NCBI GenBank assembly: GCA_016707445.1
Contig: JADJHR010000007.1
Span: 1 to 64,000, forward strand
Origin: Rubrivivax sp.
GTDB lineage: Bacteria; Pseudomonadota; Gammaproteobacteria; Burkholderiales; Burkholderiaceae_C
DNA length: 64,000 nucleotides
Direction: 5' to 3'
Part shown: in pieces, positions 6,643 through 14,631 of the stretch
Numbering within the stretch: the stretch's first letter is position 1
Layout of the letters: every line of letters starts with the position of its first letter
Position numbers and translations under genes: made by a program
Notes under the pieces: generated by a model
Database searches by the model: none
Told to the model about the DNA's origin: nothing
The model's input: only the letters and a program-made list of their open reading frames with translations

Positions 6643-8768
6643 TCGAAGCGGCCGCCGCTGTCGGCCCGCCTGACCACGCCTGCCGCGGGCTCGAAGCGTG
6701 GCCCGAACTTCGCCGCCAGCTCACGCAACCGCGCCACGAAGGCCTGGGCACCCATCGCGTTGATGAACTGCAGCGCGCCGCCGTGGAAGGGTGCGAAGCC
6801 CCAGCCGAAGATCGAGCCGATATTGCCGTCGGCCACCGATCGCAGCACGCCCTCGTCCAGGCAGCGCACGGCCTCGTTGGCCTGCGCGAACAGCAGCCGG
6901 TCGATCAGTTCCTGCTGCGCGGGCTGCTGCGGCGCCGGCGGAAAGTGCTGCGTCAATTCAGGCCACAACTTCTTGCCACCGTCTGCGTAGTCGTAGAAGC
7001 CCTTGCCCGCCTTCTTGCCGACGCGGCCGATCTCGCACAGCTGACGGATGATGCGCATGCCGGCGTGTTCCGGGTAGGGCTTGCCTTCAGCGGCGAGATC
7101 CTTCTTCGTCTGCTCTTGCACATGCAGGCTCAGCGACAGGCTCACCTCGTCCTGCAGGGCCAGCGGCGGCATCGGCATGCCGGCCTGCAGGCCGGCCACC
7201 TCGATGCTGCGAGGGTGCACGCCTTCGGTCAGCATGGTGATGCCTTCGATCACATAGGTGGCGAAGACGCGGCTGGTGTAGAAGCCGCGGCTGTCGTTGA
7301 CGACGATCGGCGTCTTGCCGATCTGAAGCACGTAGTCGAAGGCATGCGCCAGCGTCTGGTCGTCGGTTTGCTGGCCGACGATGATCTCGACCAGCGGCAT
7401 CTTGTCCACCGGACTGAAGAAGTGCAGGCCGATGTAGTTTTTCGGCCGCACGCTGGCCTGCGCCAGCCCGGTGATCGGCAGCGTGCTGGTGTTCGATGCG
7501 AACACCGCCCCCGGCGCCAGCCGCGCTTCGGCGCGTTGTGTGACCTCGGCCTTGATCGCACGGTCTTCGAACACCGCCTCGATCACCAGGTCGCAGCCGT
7601 CCAGCAAGGCAAAGTCGGTGCCGACCGTGATGCGCGACAGCAGTGCGTCGCGCTTGTCGGCGGTGCTCTTGCCGCGCTTGACGGCCTTGTCGAGCAGGCC
7701 CTGCGAATAGGCCTTGCCCTTGTCGGCCAGATCCTGCGTGGTGTCGAGCAACACCACCTCGATGCCGGCCTTGGCCGACACGTAGGCGATGCCGCCGCCC
7801 ATCATGCCGGCACCCAGCACACCCAGCTTCTTCACCCTGGCGGCAGGTAGACCTGCCGGACGCGAAGCACCCTTCTTGATCGCGTTCAGCTGGTACCACA
7901 GCGTGTTGATGATGTTCTTCGATTCCTGGCTCAGCACGCAGGCGGCGAAAAAGCGGCTTTCGACCACGCTGGCGGCGTCGAAGTCGAGCAGACCACCTTC
8001 GAACACGCTGCTCATGATGTGCGTGATCGCCGGGTAGTTGCCCCAGCTCTTGGCCGCCGCCACCGACGGCGCAATGGCCAGCATCTGCACCACCGCCGGC
8101 GAGCGCGAATCACCGCCGGGGAAGCGGAACTTCGGCTGGTCCCAGGGCTGCCTGGCCTTGGGGTTGGCCATGATCCAGGCGCGCGCCTTGGCCATCAGGT
8201 CGTCGCGGTCACGGGCCAGGTCGGTGATCAAGCCCATCGCCAGCGCCTTGTCGGGCGCGATGTCGTTGCCTTCGGCGCAGATCTGCAGCGCCTGCTGGAT
8301 GCCCACCAGCCGGGGCAGCCGAACGGTGCCGCCACCGCCGGGCAACAGGCCGAGCTTGACCTCGGGCTGGCCGAGCTTGAGCCGTGGATCGTCGATCACG
8401 ATGCGGGCATGGCAGCCCAGGGCAATCTCCAGCCCGCCACCGAGCGCATGGCCGTTGATCGCCGCCACCACCGGCTTGCCCTGCAGCTCGAGCTGGCGCA
8501 AGACGCGCTTCATCGCCATCGAGGCCTCGAAGGGCTCTTCGGGCCTGGACCACTTCGACATGCGGTCGAGGTCGCCGCCGGCGCAGAAATCGGCCTTGCC
8601 CGAGGTCAGAATCAGGCCCTTGACCGCTGGTTCGGCGAGCCGCGGCAAGGCGGCTGCGATGTCTTCCATCAAGGTGTCGCCGACGACGTTCATCGGCCGG
8701 CCGGGAAGATTCATGGTGGCGACCAGGATGCCGTCGTCGCCCAGCGTGAGTGTCACTGCGTTCGTCAT
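6639..8768 (-). CDS. FadB/FadJ-like enoyl-CoA hydratase / 3-hydroxyacyl-CoA dehydrogenase
   Basis: A 709-residue bifunctional beta-oxidation enzyme. The N-terminal third is a crotonase domain (about 1-190), with the oxyanion-hole segment ADFCAGGDLD and the second loop NGHALGGGLEIALGC. The middle holds the Rossmann NAD site GVLGAGMMGGGIA (about 315-327), followed by the dehydrogenase dimerisation domains. It hydrates trans-2-enoyl-CoA and oxidises the L-3-hydroxyacyl-CoA to the 3-keto form. The ATG at 8768 was chosen because it follows the thiolase stop by 2 nt; longer starts run into the thiolase gene. It belongs to the minus-strand operon SCP2-MerR-ACD-thiolase-this-sirtuin. Chain-length preference cannot be read from sequence. 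Confidence 0.93.
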   Translation of the reverse strand: MTNAVTLTLGDDGILVATMNLPGRPMNVVGDTLMEDIAAALPRLAEPAVKGLILTSGKADFCAGGDLDRMSKWSRPEEPFEASMAMKRVLRQLELQGKPVVAAINGHALGGGLEIALGCHARIVIDDPRLKLGQPEVKLGLLPGGGGTVRLPRLVGIQQALQICAEGNDIAPDKALAMGLITDLARDRDDLMAKARAWIMANPKARQPWDQPKFRFPGGDSRSPAVVQMLAIAPSVAAAKSWGNYPAITHIMSSVFEGGLLDFDAASVVESRFFAACVLSQESKNIINTLWYQLNAIKKGASRPAGLPAARVKKLGVLGAGMMGGGIAYVSAKAGIEVVLLDTTQDLADKGKAYSQGLLDKAVKRGKSTADKRDALLSRITVGTDFALLDGCDLVIEAVFEDRAIKAEVTQRAEARLAPGAVFASNTSTLPITGLAQASVRPKNYIGLHFFSPVDKMPLVEIIVGQQTDDQTLAHAFDYVLQIGKTPIVVNDSRGFYTSRVFATYVIEGITMLTEGVHPRSIEVAGLQAGMPMPPLALQDEVSLSLSLHVQEQTKKDLAAEGKPYPEHAGMRIIRQLCEIGRVGKKAGKGFYDYADGGKKLWPELTQHFPPAPQQPAQQELIDRLLFAQANEAVRCLDEGVLRSVADGNIGSIFGWGFAPFHGGALQFINAMGAQAFVARLRELAAKFGPRFEPAAGVVRRADSGGRFE

Positions 8769-8770
8769 GC

Positions 8771-9976
8771 TCAGACTCGCTCGATGATCGTTGCAATGCC
8801 CATGCCACCGCCGACACACAGCGTGGCCAGGCCGGTGCTCAGGTTGCGCCGCTCCAGCTCGTCGAGCAGCGTGCCCAGGATGACGCAGCCGGTGGCGCCC
8901 AGCGGATGACCCATCGCGATGGCGCCGCCGTTGACGTTGACGCGGTCCAGGTCCACACCCAGATCGCGCGCGGTCTTCATCGGCACCACGGCAAAGGCCT
9001 CATTCACTTCGAACAGGTCGATGTCGCTGGCCACCATGCCGGCCTTGGCCAGAGCCTTGCGGCAGGCCGGTGTCGGGCCGGTCAGCATGATGGTCGGCTC
9101 GGACCCGATCACGGCGGCTGCACGGATGCGTGCGCGCGGTTTCAGCCCGGCCTTGCGGCCGGCGTCGGCATTGCCGACCAGCATCAGCGCGGCACCATCG
9201 ACGATGCCCGACGAATTGCCGGCATGGTGCATGTGCTCGATGCGCTCGACCGTCGTGTACTTGCGCAGCGCGGTGGCGTCGAAGCCCATCTGGCCCATCA
9301 TCGCAAAGCTGGGGTCGAGCTTGGCCAGGGCCTCCATCGACGCGTTGGCACGAATGGTCTCGTCCTCGGCCAGCATCAGCAGGCCGGCAATGTCCTTCAC
9401 CGGCACGATCGACTTCTTGAAGCGCCCTTCGGCCCGCGCCGCCGCGGCGCGCTGGTGCGAGCGCAGCGCAAACGCGTCGACATCGGCACGGTGCCAACCT
9501 TCCAGCGTGCCGATGAGGTCGGCGCCCACGCCCTGCGGCACGAAGCCGGTCTTGTGGTTGACACGTGGGTCCATCACCCAGGCGCCGCCGTCGCTGCCCA
9601 TCGGCCAGCGGCTCATGCTCTCGACGCCGCCGGCCACGACCAGGTCTTCCCAGCCGCTCTTGACCTTGGCCGCGGCCAGGTTCACCGACTCCAGCCCGCT
9701 GGCGCAGAAGCGGCTCTGCGTCACGCCGGCCACCGTCTGCGCCCATTCGGCGTCGAGTACCGCCGTGCGCGCGATGTCGGCGCCCTGCTCGCCCACCGGC
9801 GTCACACAGCCCAGCACCACGTCGTCCACCAACGCGGTGTCCAATTGCAGCCGCTGCTGCATTGCCTGCAGCAGCGTGCGCAGCAGCCACACCGGCGCGG
9901 CCTGGTGCAGGCCGCCGTCCTTCTTGCCCTTGCCACGCGGCGTGCGCACGTGGTCGTAGATGAAGGCATCGCTCAT
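8771..9976 (-). CDS. Acetyl-CoA C-acyltransferase (3-ketoacyl-CoA thiolase)
   Basis: A 401-residue thiolase that cleaves 3-ketoacyl-CoA with CoA to acetyl-CoA and a shortened acyl-CoA. The nucleophile is C91 in SRFCASGLESVN, the general-base histidine H357 is in MGHPLGATG, and the second active cysteine C387 is in CVGGGMG, so the catalytic triad is complete. The length is normal for FadA/AcaB-type thiolases. It lies 2 nt upstream of the FadB-like gene and 28 nt downstream of an LCAD-like dehydrogenase, giving a full beta-oxidation cycle in one operon. A biosynthetic PhaA role is less likely given this context. Confidence 0.94.
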   Translation of the reverse strand: MSDAFIYDHVRTPRGKGKKDGGLHQAAPVWLLRTLLQAMQQRLQLDTALVDDVVLGCVTPVGEQGADIARTAVLDAEWAQTVAGVTQSRFCASGLESVNLAAAKVKSGWEDLVVAGGVESMSRWPMGSDGGAWVMDPRVNHKTGFVPQGVGADLIGTLEGWHRADVDAFALRSHQRAAAARAEGRFKKSIVPVKDIAGLLMLAEDETIRANASMEALAKLDPSFAMMGQMGFDATALRKYTTVERIEHMHHAGNSSGIVDGAALMLVGNADAGRKAGLKPRARIRAAAVIGSEPTIMLTGPTPACRKALAKAGMVASDIDLFEVNEAFAVVPMKTARDLGVDLDRVNVNGGAIAMGHPLGATGCVILGTLLDELERRNLSTGLATLCVGGGMGIATIIERV

Positions 9977-10004
9977 CGCTGTCTCTCCTTGGATCCGAGG
10001 GGCC

Positions 10005-11159
10005 TCACATCGAGCGAGACGCCAGTTCTTTCATGATTTCGTTGGTGCCGCCATAGATGCGCTGCACGCGGGCGTCGACATACAGCTCGGCGATCGGGTA
10101 TTCCATCATGTAGCCATAACCCCCGAACAGCTGCAGGCATTCGTCCATCACGCGGCCCTGCTGTTCGCTGACCCAGCTCTTGGCGAGTGCGGCCCGCGCG
10201 GCGTCGAGCTCACCGGCCAGGTGCGCAACCATGCAGGCGTCGACGAAGGCGCGTGTGGCCAGCACCGTGGCCTGCACCTCGGCCAGCTTGAAGCGGGTGT
10301 TCTGGAACTCCCAGATGGCCTTGCCGAAGGCCTTGCGCTGCTTGACGTAGGCCAGCGTTTCATCCAGCGCACGCTCCATCGCCGCCACGCCCTGCAGCGC
10401 GATGATCAGCCGCTCCTGCGGCAGCTGCTCCATCAGCTGGATGAAGCCCTGGCCTTCGTGGCCCCCCAGCAGGTTGGCCGCCGGCACGCGCACGTCGTCG
10501 AAGAAAAGCTCCGACGTGTCCTGCGATTTCAGGCCCATCTTGTCGAGCTTGCGGCCGCGTCGAAAGCCATTCACCTGGTCGGTCTCGACCAGCAGCAGGC
10601 TGATGCCCTTGGCGCCGGCGTCGCGTTCGGTCTTGCACACCACGATCACCAGGTTGGCGTTCTGACCGTTCGTGATGAAGGTCTTGGCGCCGTTGATCAC
10701 GTAATGATCGCCATCGCGCCTGGCCTGCGTGCGCACGCCCTGCAGGTCGCTGCCGGTGCCGGGCTCGGTCATCGCGATCGCGCTCACGAGCTCGCCGCTG
10801 ACCATGCGCGGTAGCAGGCGCTGCTTCTGTTCCTCGGTGCCGCAACGAAAGAGGTAAGGCGCAACGATGGCCGAATGCAGCCCGCCCCCGTAACCACTGA
10901 GGTTGGCCCGCGCGGCCTCCAGGATCACCACCGCGTCGTGACCGAAATCTCCACCACCGCCGCCGTAGGCCGCCGGGGTGGACAGGCACAGCAGGCCCTG
11001 TGCGCCAGCTTCGGTCCAGGTTTCGCGCGGCATGATGCCGGCCTCGCGCCAGGTGGCAGCCTGCGGCACCCAGCGCTCGGTGAAGAAGCGCCGCGCGCTG
11101 TCCTGCAGCATGCGGTGCTCGTCGTTCATCCACGGCGACGGAAACAGCGGCAGGCTCAT
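10005..11159 (-). CDS. Acyl-CoA dehydrogenase, long-chain (LCAD)-like
   Basis: A 384-residue FAD enzyme performing the first step of beta-oxidation. The sequence resembles LCAD: QLPQERLIIA contains the probable catalytic glutamate E249, as in isovaleryl-CoA and long-chain dehydrogenases, while the MCAD-type position reads IYGGTNEIM (Gly where MCAD has Glu). FAD and substrate motifs AMTEPGTGSD and YVKQRKAFGK are intact, and the C-terminus YVDARVQRIYGGTNEIMKE is LCAD-like. It starts inside the MerR gene (4-nt overlap). Electrons should pass to ETF, which is not encoded here. Substrate could be straight- or branched-chain acyl-CoA. Confidence 0.93.
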   Translation of the reverse strand: MSLPLFPSPWMNDEHRMLQDSARRFFTERWVPQAATWREAGIMPRETWTEAGAQGLLCLSTPAAYGGGGGDFGHDAVVILEAARANLSGYGGGLHSAIVAPYLFRCGTEEQKQRLLPRMVSGELVSAIAMTEPGTGSDLQGVRTQARRDGDHYVINGAKTFITNGQNANLVIVVCKTERDAGAKGISLLLVETDQVNGFRRGRKLDKMGLKSQDTSELFFDDVRVPAANLLGGHEGQGFIQLMEQLPQERLIIALQGVAAMERALDETLAYVKQRKAFGKAIWEFQNTRFKLAEVQATVLATRAFVDACMVAHLAGELDAARAALAKSWVSEQQGRVMDECLQLFGGYGYMMEYPIAELYVDARVQRIYGGTNEIMKELASRSM

Positions 11160-11620
11160 CGGGACTCCAGTCGGTCACGCATCGAGGCGTTGATCACGCG
11201 CAGTTCGGCCAAAGTGGCGTCGATGTGGGCGCGCTTGAGTTCGAGCTCGGTGATGGCGGCGTCGGTGCGTTGCAGCACGTACTGCAGTTGCTGCACGCGG
11301 CCTTCGCCATGTGCGCCGTACATGTCGAGGTAATGCTTGATCTCTTCCAGCGACGCGCCGATCTCCTTCGAGCGCAGGATCAGCGCCAGCCGCGCGCGGT
11401 CACGGCGGCTGTAGACCCGGGTGCCGTTGATCCGGCGCGGCTTGAGCAGCCCCTTGTCCTCGTAGAAGCGGATCGTGCGCAATGTGATGCCGAACTCGGC
11501 ACACAACTCGGCGATGCCGAACAGTTCACCGCTGCTGTCTTCGCGGTGCGCGTCGACCACCGCCTGTGCCGCGGTGGCGCCACGCCGACGCGGCACAGGG
11601 GCGTGCAGCGCCGTGCTCAC
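11156..11620 (-). CDS. MerR-family transcriptional regulator (LiuR-like)
   Basis: A 154-residue regulator with a MerR winged-helix DNA-binding domain: GIAELCAEFGITLRTIRFYE, then DKGLLKPRR and the wing TRVYSRRDRARLALIL (about 34-85). A C-terminal coiled coil follows (about 105-150, leucine-rich LQYVLQRTDAAITELELKRA). There are no metal-binding cysteines, which points to a small-molecule (acyl-CoA) responder of the LiuR type. It overlaps the SCP2 gene and the acyl-CoA dehydrogenase gene by 4 nt each. It probably controls its own operon and perhaps the divergent carboxylase operon, whose promoter carries a CGTTAACG palindrome at 12008-12015. Confidence 0.9.
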   Translation of the reverse strand: MSTALHAPVPRRRGATAAQAVVDAHREDSSGELFGIAELCAEFGITLRTIRFYEDKGLLKPRRINGTRVYSRRDRARLALILRSKEIGASLEEIKHYLDMYGAHGEGRVQQLQYVLQRTDAAITELELKRAHIDATLAELRVINASMRDRLESR

Positions 11621-11913
11621 ACCACGCGCTGCAGTTTCATGGCCACGCTCATGTCGCCCGAGACCTTGAACTTGCCCATCATGAACCCGGTGGCGGGCTC
11701 CAGGTCACCGCTGAGCAGCGCCGACAGGTTGTCCAGCGTGATGGCGATCGTGCAGTCGGCGTCCAGGTCCTGGTTGTGCACACTGTTGGGCACCGACTTG
11801 CCGTCGATGTAGGCCACGCCGTCGACGCCGCAGTCGAACTTCAGCGATGCGTTCAGGCCACTGGATTCACCGACCTTGGTGCGCAGGGTATCGGTGCAGG
11901 CTTGCATGTCCAT
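11617..11913 (-). CDS. SCP2 sterol-carrier-domain protein
   Basis: A 98-residue single-domain SCP2 protein. The family folds into a hydrophobic tunnel that binds acyl-CoAs and other lipids. The C-terminal half has the typical pattern DADCTIAITLDNLSALLSG then GFMMGKFKVSGDMSVAMKLQ. It is first in the minus-strand beta-oxidation operon and overlaps the MerR gene by 4 nt, which suggests that it presents or buffers fatty acyl-CoA for the downstream enzymes. There is no signal peptide, so it is cytosolic. It is the 5' end of the operon facing the 192-bp divergent control region. Confidence 0.86.
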   Translation of the reverse strand: MDMQACTDTLRTKVGESSGLNASLKFDCGVDGVAYIDGKSVPNSVHNQDLDADCTIAITLDNLSALLSGDLEPATGFMMGKFKVSGDMSVAMKLQRVV

Positions 11914-12003
11914 CGGGTGCTTTCAATGAATGTGGGCAGAGGCCGGCAGCATACGCATCGCAGCTGCCACTGGCCGTCATGGATTACCCTTTAAGAGATC
12001 CGA

Positions 12004-12032
12004 TTGACGTTAACGGAACCTCATTGCCTAAT
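12004..12032 (+). promoter_or_regulatory. Candidate promoter with embedded palindrome (MerR/LiuR-type operator)
   Basis: TTGACG (12004-12009) and CCTAAT (12027-12032) are spaced by 17 nt and make a plausible sigma-70 promoter for the SDR-carboxylase operon. The perfect palindrome CGTTAACG (12008-12015) overlaps the -35 edge and the spacer, the zone where MerR-family proteins bind. The intergenic region (11914-12105) is AT-rich for this genome around 11985-12060 and lies between two divergent fatty-acid operons, one of which encodes a MerR regulator. Binding is inferred. Confidence 0.45.
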
Positions 12033-12105
12033 GCTGCCCCAATCGACCCGTACACCTTTTCACCAATCACCCGACAGGCTGCCGCTTGCATCCCACCTGG
12101 CCCCG

Positions 12106-13005
12106 ATGACCGAAACCCCGCCCACCCCCGCCCCCGCCCCCGCCCGCTACCGAAGCGTCTTCCACCCGGAGCTGTTTGCCGGCCAGGTCTGCTGGGTGAC
12201 CGGGGGCGGCAGCGGCATTGGCCGCTGCGTGGCGCACGAACTGGCGGCGCTGGGGGCGCAGGTGGTGATCAGCGGCCGCAGCGTCGACAAGCTCGAGCGT
12301 GTGAGCGCTGAAATCTCTGACGACGGCGGACGCTGCGACCCCATCGCCTTCGACATCCGCGACGAAGACGCAGTCAAGGCGGGTATGGCCGCCATCGTGG
12401 CCCGCCATGGCCAGGTGCATGCGCTGGTGAACAACGCCGGCGGGCAGTTTCCGGCGCCGCTGATGGCGATCAGCAAGCGGGGTTTCGACGCCGTGGTGGC
12501 GAACAACCTGACCGGCGGCTTCCTGATGATGCGCGAGGCCTTCAACCAGAGCATGCAGCAGCACGGCGGCGCCATCGTCAACATGACGGCCGACTTTCGC
12601 AATGGCATGCCCGGCATGGGCCACAGCGGCGCTGCGCGATCGGGCATGAGCAACCTGACCATGACCGCCGCTTACGAATGGGCGCAGGCCGGCGTGCGCG
12701 TGAACGCGGTGGCACCGGGCTGGATTGCCAGCAGCGGCATGGACACCTATGGCGGCGCCATGCGCACCTTGATTCCCAGGCTGAAGGCGCATGTGCCACT
12801 GGGCAGGCTGGGGCTCGAGGCCGAGGTCAGCGCCGCCATCGTCTTCTTGTTGTCGCCGGCCGCGGCCTTCATCACCGGCGTCACCTTGCAGATCGACGGC
12901 GCCGCGTCGCTGGGCAGTGACGTCTTTCCGCTCGAGGCCCCCAAGCACGCGCAGCCGTTCGACGGTTTTCACCGCGCGGCGACGCCCGACGTGCTCAAGC
13001 CATGA
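12106..13005 (+). CDS. SDR-family oxidoreductase, PECR/AtuB-like, lacking the YxxxK motif
   Basis: A 299-residue short-chain dehydrogenase fold with the NAD(P) motif TGGGSGIG (32-39), NNAG (109-112) and the C-terminal segment SPAAAFITGVTLQIDG. It resembles peroxisomal trans-2-enoyl-CoA reductase and the SDRs of acyclic-terpene (Atu) clusters, including the HSGAAR box. In that alignment the catalytic Tyr and Lys positions are S182 and M186 (GMSNLTMTAA), so the classical YxxxK pair is absent. It could use other residues, or have a binding role. The ATG at 12106 was chosen because upstream codons cross the promoter region. The stop overlaps the carboxylase beta start (ATGA). Confidence 0.88.
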   Translation: MTETPPTPAPAPARYRSVFHPELFAGQVCWVTGGGSGIGRCVAHELAALGAQVVISGRSVDKLERVSAEISDDGGRCDPIAFDIRDEDAVKAGMAAIVARHGQVHALVNNAGGQFPAPLMAISKRGFDAVVANNLTGGFLMMREAFNQSMQQHGGAIVNMTADFRNGMPGMGHSGAARSGMSNLTMTAAYEWAQAGVRVNAVAPGWIASSGMDTYGGAMRTLIPRLKAHVPLGRLGLEAEVSAAIVFLLSPAAAFITGVTLQIDGAASLGSDVFPLEAPKHAQPFDGFHRAATPDVLKP

Positions 13006-14610
13006 CGGTGCTCTCATCGTTGCTCGACCCCCGTTCGGCCGGCTTTCGCGCCAATGCCGAACGCATGGCCGAACGTCTGGCCCAGGTGCGTGCGCTCGAG
13101 GCCAAGGTGGTGGCCGAGTCATCGGCCAAGCGCGACAAGTTCGAGTCGCGCGGCCAGCTGTTGCCGCGCGAACGCGTGGCGCGGCTGATCGACCGCGGCA
13201 GCGAATTCCTCGAGCTCAGCGCGCTGGCCGGCCTGGGGCTGCACGACGACGACGGCAAGAAGAACGTGCAAGGCGGCGGCAGCATCGTGGGCATCGGCGT
13301 GGTGGCCGGCAAGCGCGTGTTGATCTCGGCCAGCGACAGCGCCGTCAAGGGCGGCACCGTGGCGCCGATGGGCCTGAAGAAGGCGCTGCGCGCGCAGGCG
13401 CTGGCGGCCGAGAACAAGCTGCCCCTGGTCGCCCTGGTCGAATCCGGCGGCGCCAACCTGATGTACCAGGCCGAGATCTTCGTCGATGGCGGCCGCACCT
13501 TTGCCAACCAGGCGCGGCTGTCGGCCGCCGGCATCCCGCAGGTCGCCGTGGTGCACGGTTCGTCCACCGCCGGCGGCGCCTACCTGCCGGGCTTGAGCGA
13601 CTACGTGGTGCTGGTGCGCGGGCGCAGCAGCATCTTTCTGGCCGGCCCGCCGCTGGTCAAGGCGGCCATCGGCGAGGACGCCAGCCAAGAGGAACTGGGC
13701 GGCGCGCAGATGCACGCCGAGGTCACCGGCCTGGGCGAATACCTGGCCGAGAACGACGCCCATGCGATCGCGATCGCACGCGAGCTGATCGACCAGCTGC
13801 AATGGGACACCGTGCCGGCTGCCACCAGCGCGCCCGAACCGCAGTTCGACCGCGAGGAACTGCTGGGCGTGGTGCCTGCCGACGAACGTGAACCCTATGA
13901 CGTGCGCGAGGTCATCGCGCGCATCGTCGACGGCTCTGACTTTCTCGAGTTCAAGGCCAGCCTGGCGACCGACACGATCTGCGGCCACGCGCGGATGCAC
14001 GGCCAGCGCATCGGCATCCTGGGCAACAACGGCCCCATCCAGCCCACCGGCAGCACCAAGGCGGCGCAGTTCATCCAGCTGTGCGACCAGTCGGGAACGC
14101 CGCTGGTGTTCCTGCAGAACACCACCGGCTACATGGTCGGCAAGGCGGCCGAACAGGCCGGCGCCATCAAGCATGGCAGCAAGATGATCCAGGCCGTGGC
14201 CAACGCCCGCGTGCCCAAGTTCACCATCGTGCTGGGCGGCAGCTTCGGCGCCGGCAACTACGGCATGTGCGGTCGCGGTTTCGATCCGCGATTCATCTTT
14301 GCCTGGCCCAGCGCACGCACCGCGGTGATGGGCGGCGCGCAGGCGGCCAAGGTGATGGACATCGTCAACCGCAACAAGCTCGAAAATGGGCCTGCCCGCC
14401 AACGACGACGCGCTGGCCGCAATGAGCGACGCCTTGCGCCTGCGGCTGGACGCCGAGAGCGCGGCGCTGTTCGGCACCGCGCGCCTGTGGGACGACGGCA
14501 TCATCGACCCGCGCGACACGCGCCGCATCCTGGCCCTGTGCATTGCGCTGTGGCGCGAGGCCGAACAGCGCACGCTGCGCCCCAACACCTTCGGCGTGGC
14601 ACGCCTGTAA
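13002..14610 (+). CDS. Acyl-CoA carboxylase beta subunit (LiuB/AtuC type), frameshifted near 14385
   Basis: Carboxyltransferase subunit of a biotin-dependent acyl-CoA carboxylase of the methylcrotonyl-/geranyl-CoA type, about 535 residues if the frame is restored. Both crotonase-like halves are present: GGSIVGIGVVAGKRVLISAS and VESGGANLMYQAEIF in the N domain, GNNGPIQPTGSTKAAQFI and GGSFGAGNYGMCGRGF in the C domain. The frame breaks in the run GAAAATGGG (14382-14390). Removing one A joins ...NRNKLE to MGLPANDDALAAMSDAL, which continues to a normal C-terminus (TLRPNTFGVARL, stop 14608-14610). Without repair the last about 70 residues are replaced. The downstream part still looks selected, so a sequencing error or a very recent mutation is likely. 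Substrate is inferred only from operon context. Confidence 0.9.
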
Positions 14611-14631
14611 ATTCACCGACGAAAGATCCTC

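Noticed and set aside
14380..14392. Programmed ribosomal frameshift in the carboxylase beta gene
   Set aside because: The shift needed is +1 (one base skipped), while A-run slippage typically gives -1; no stimulatory stem or RF2-type context is visible, and the same lesion type occurs in unrelated genes.
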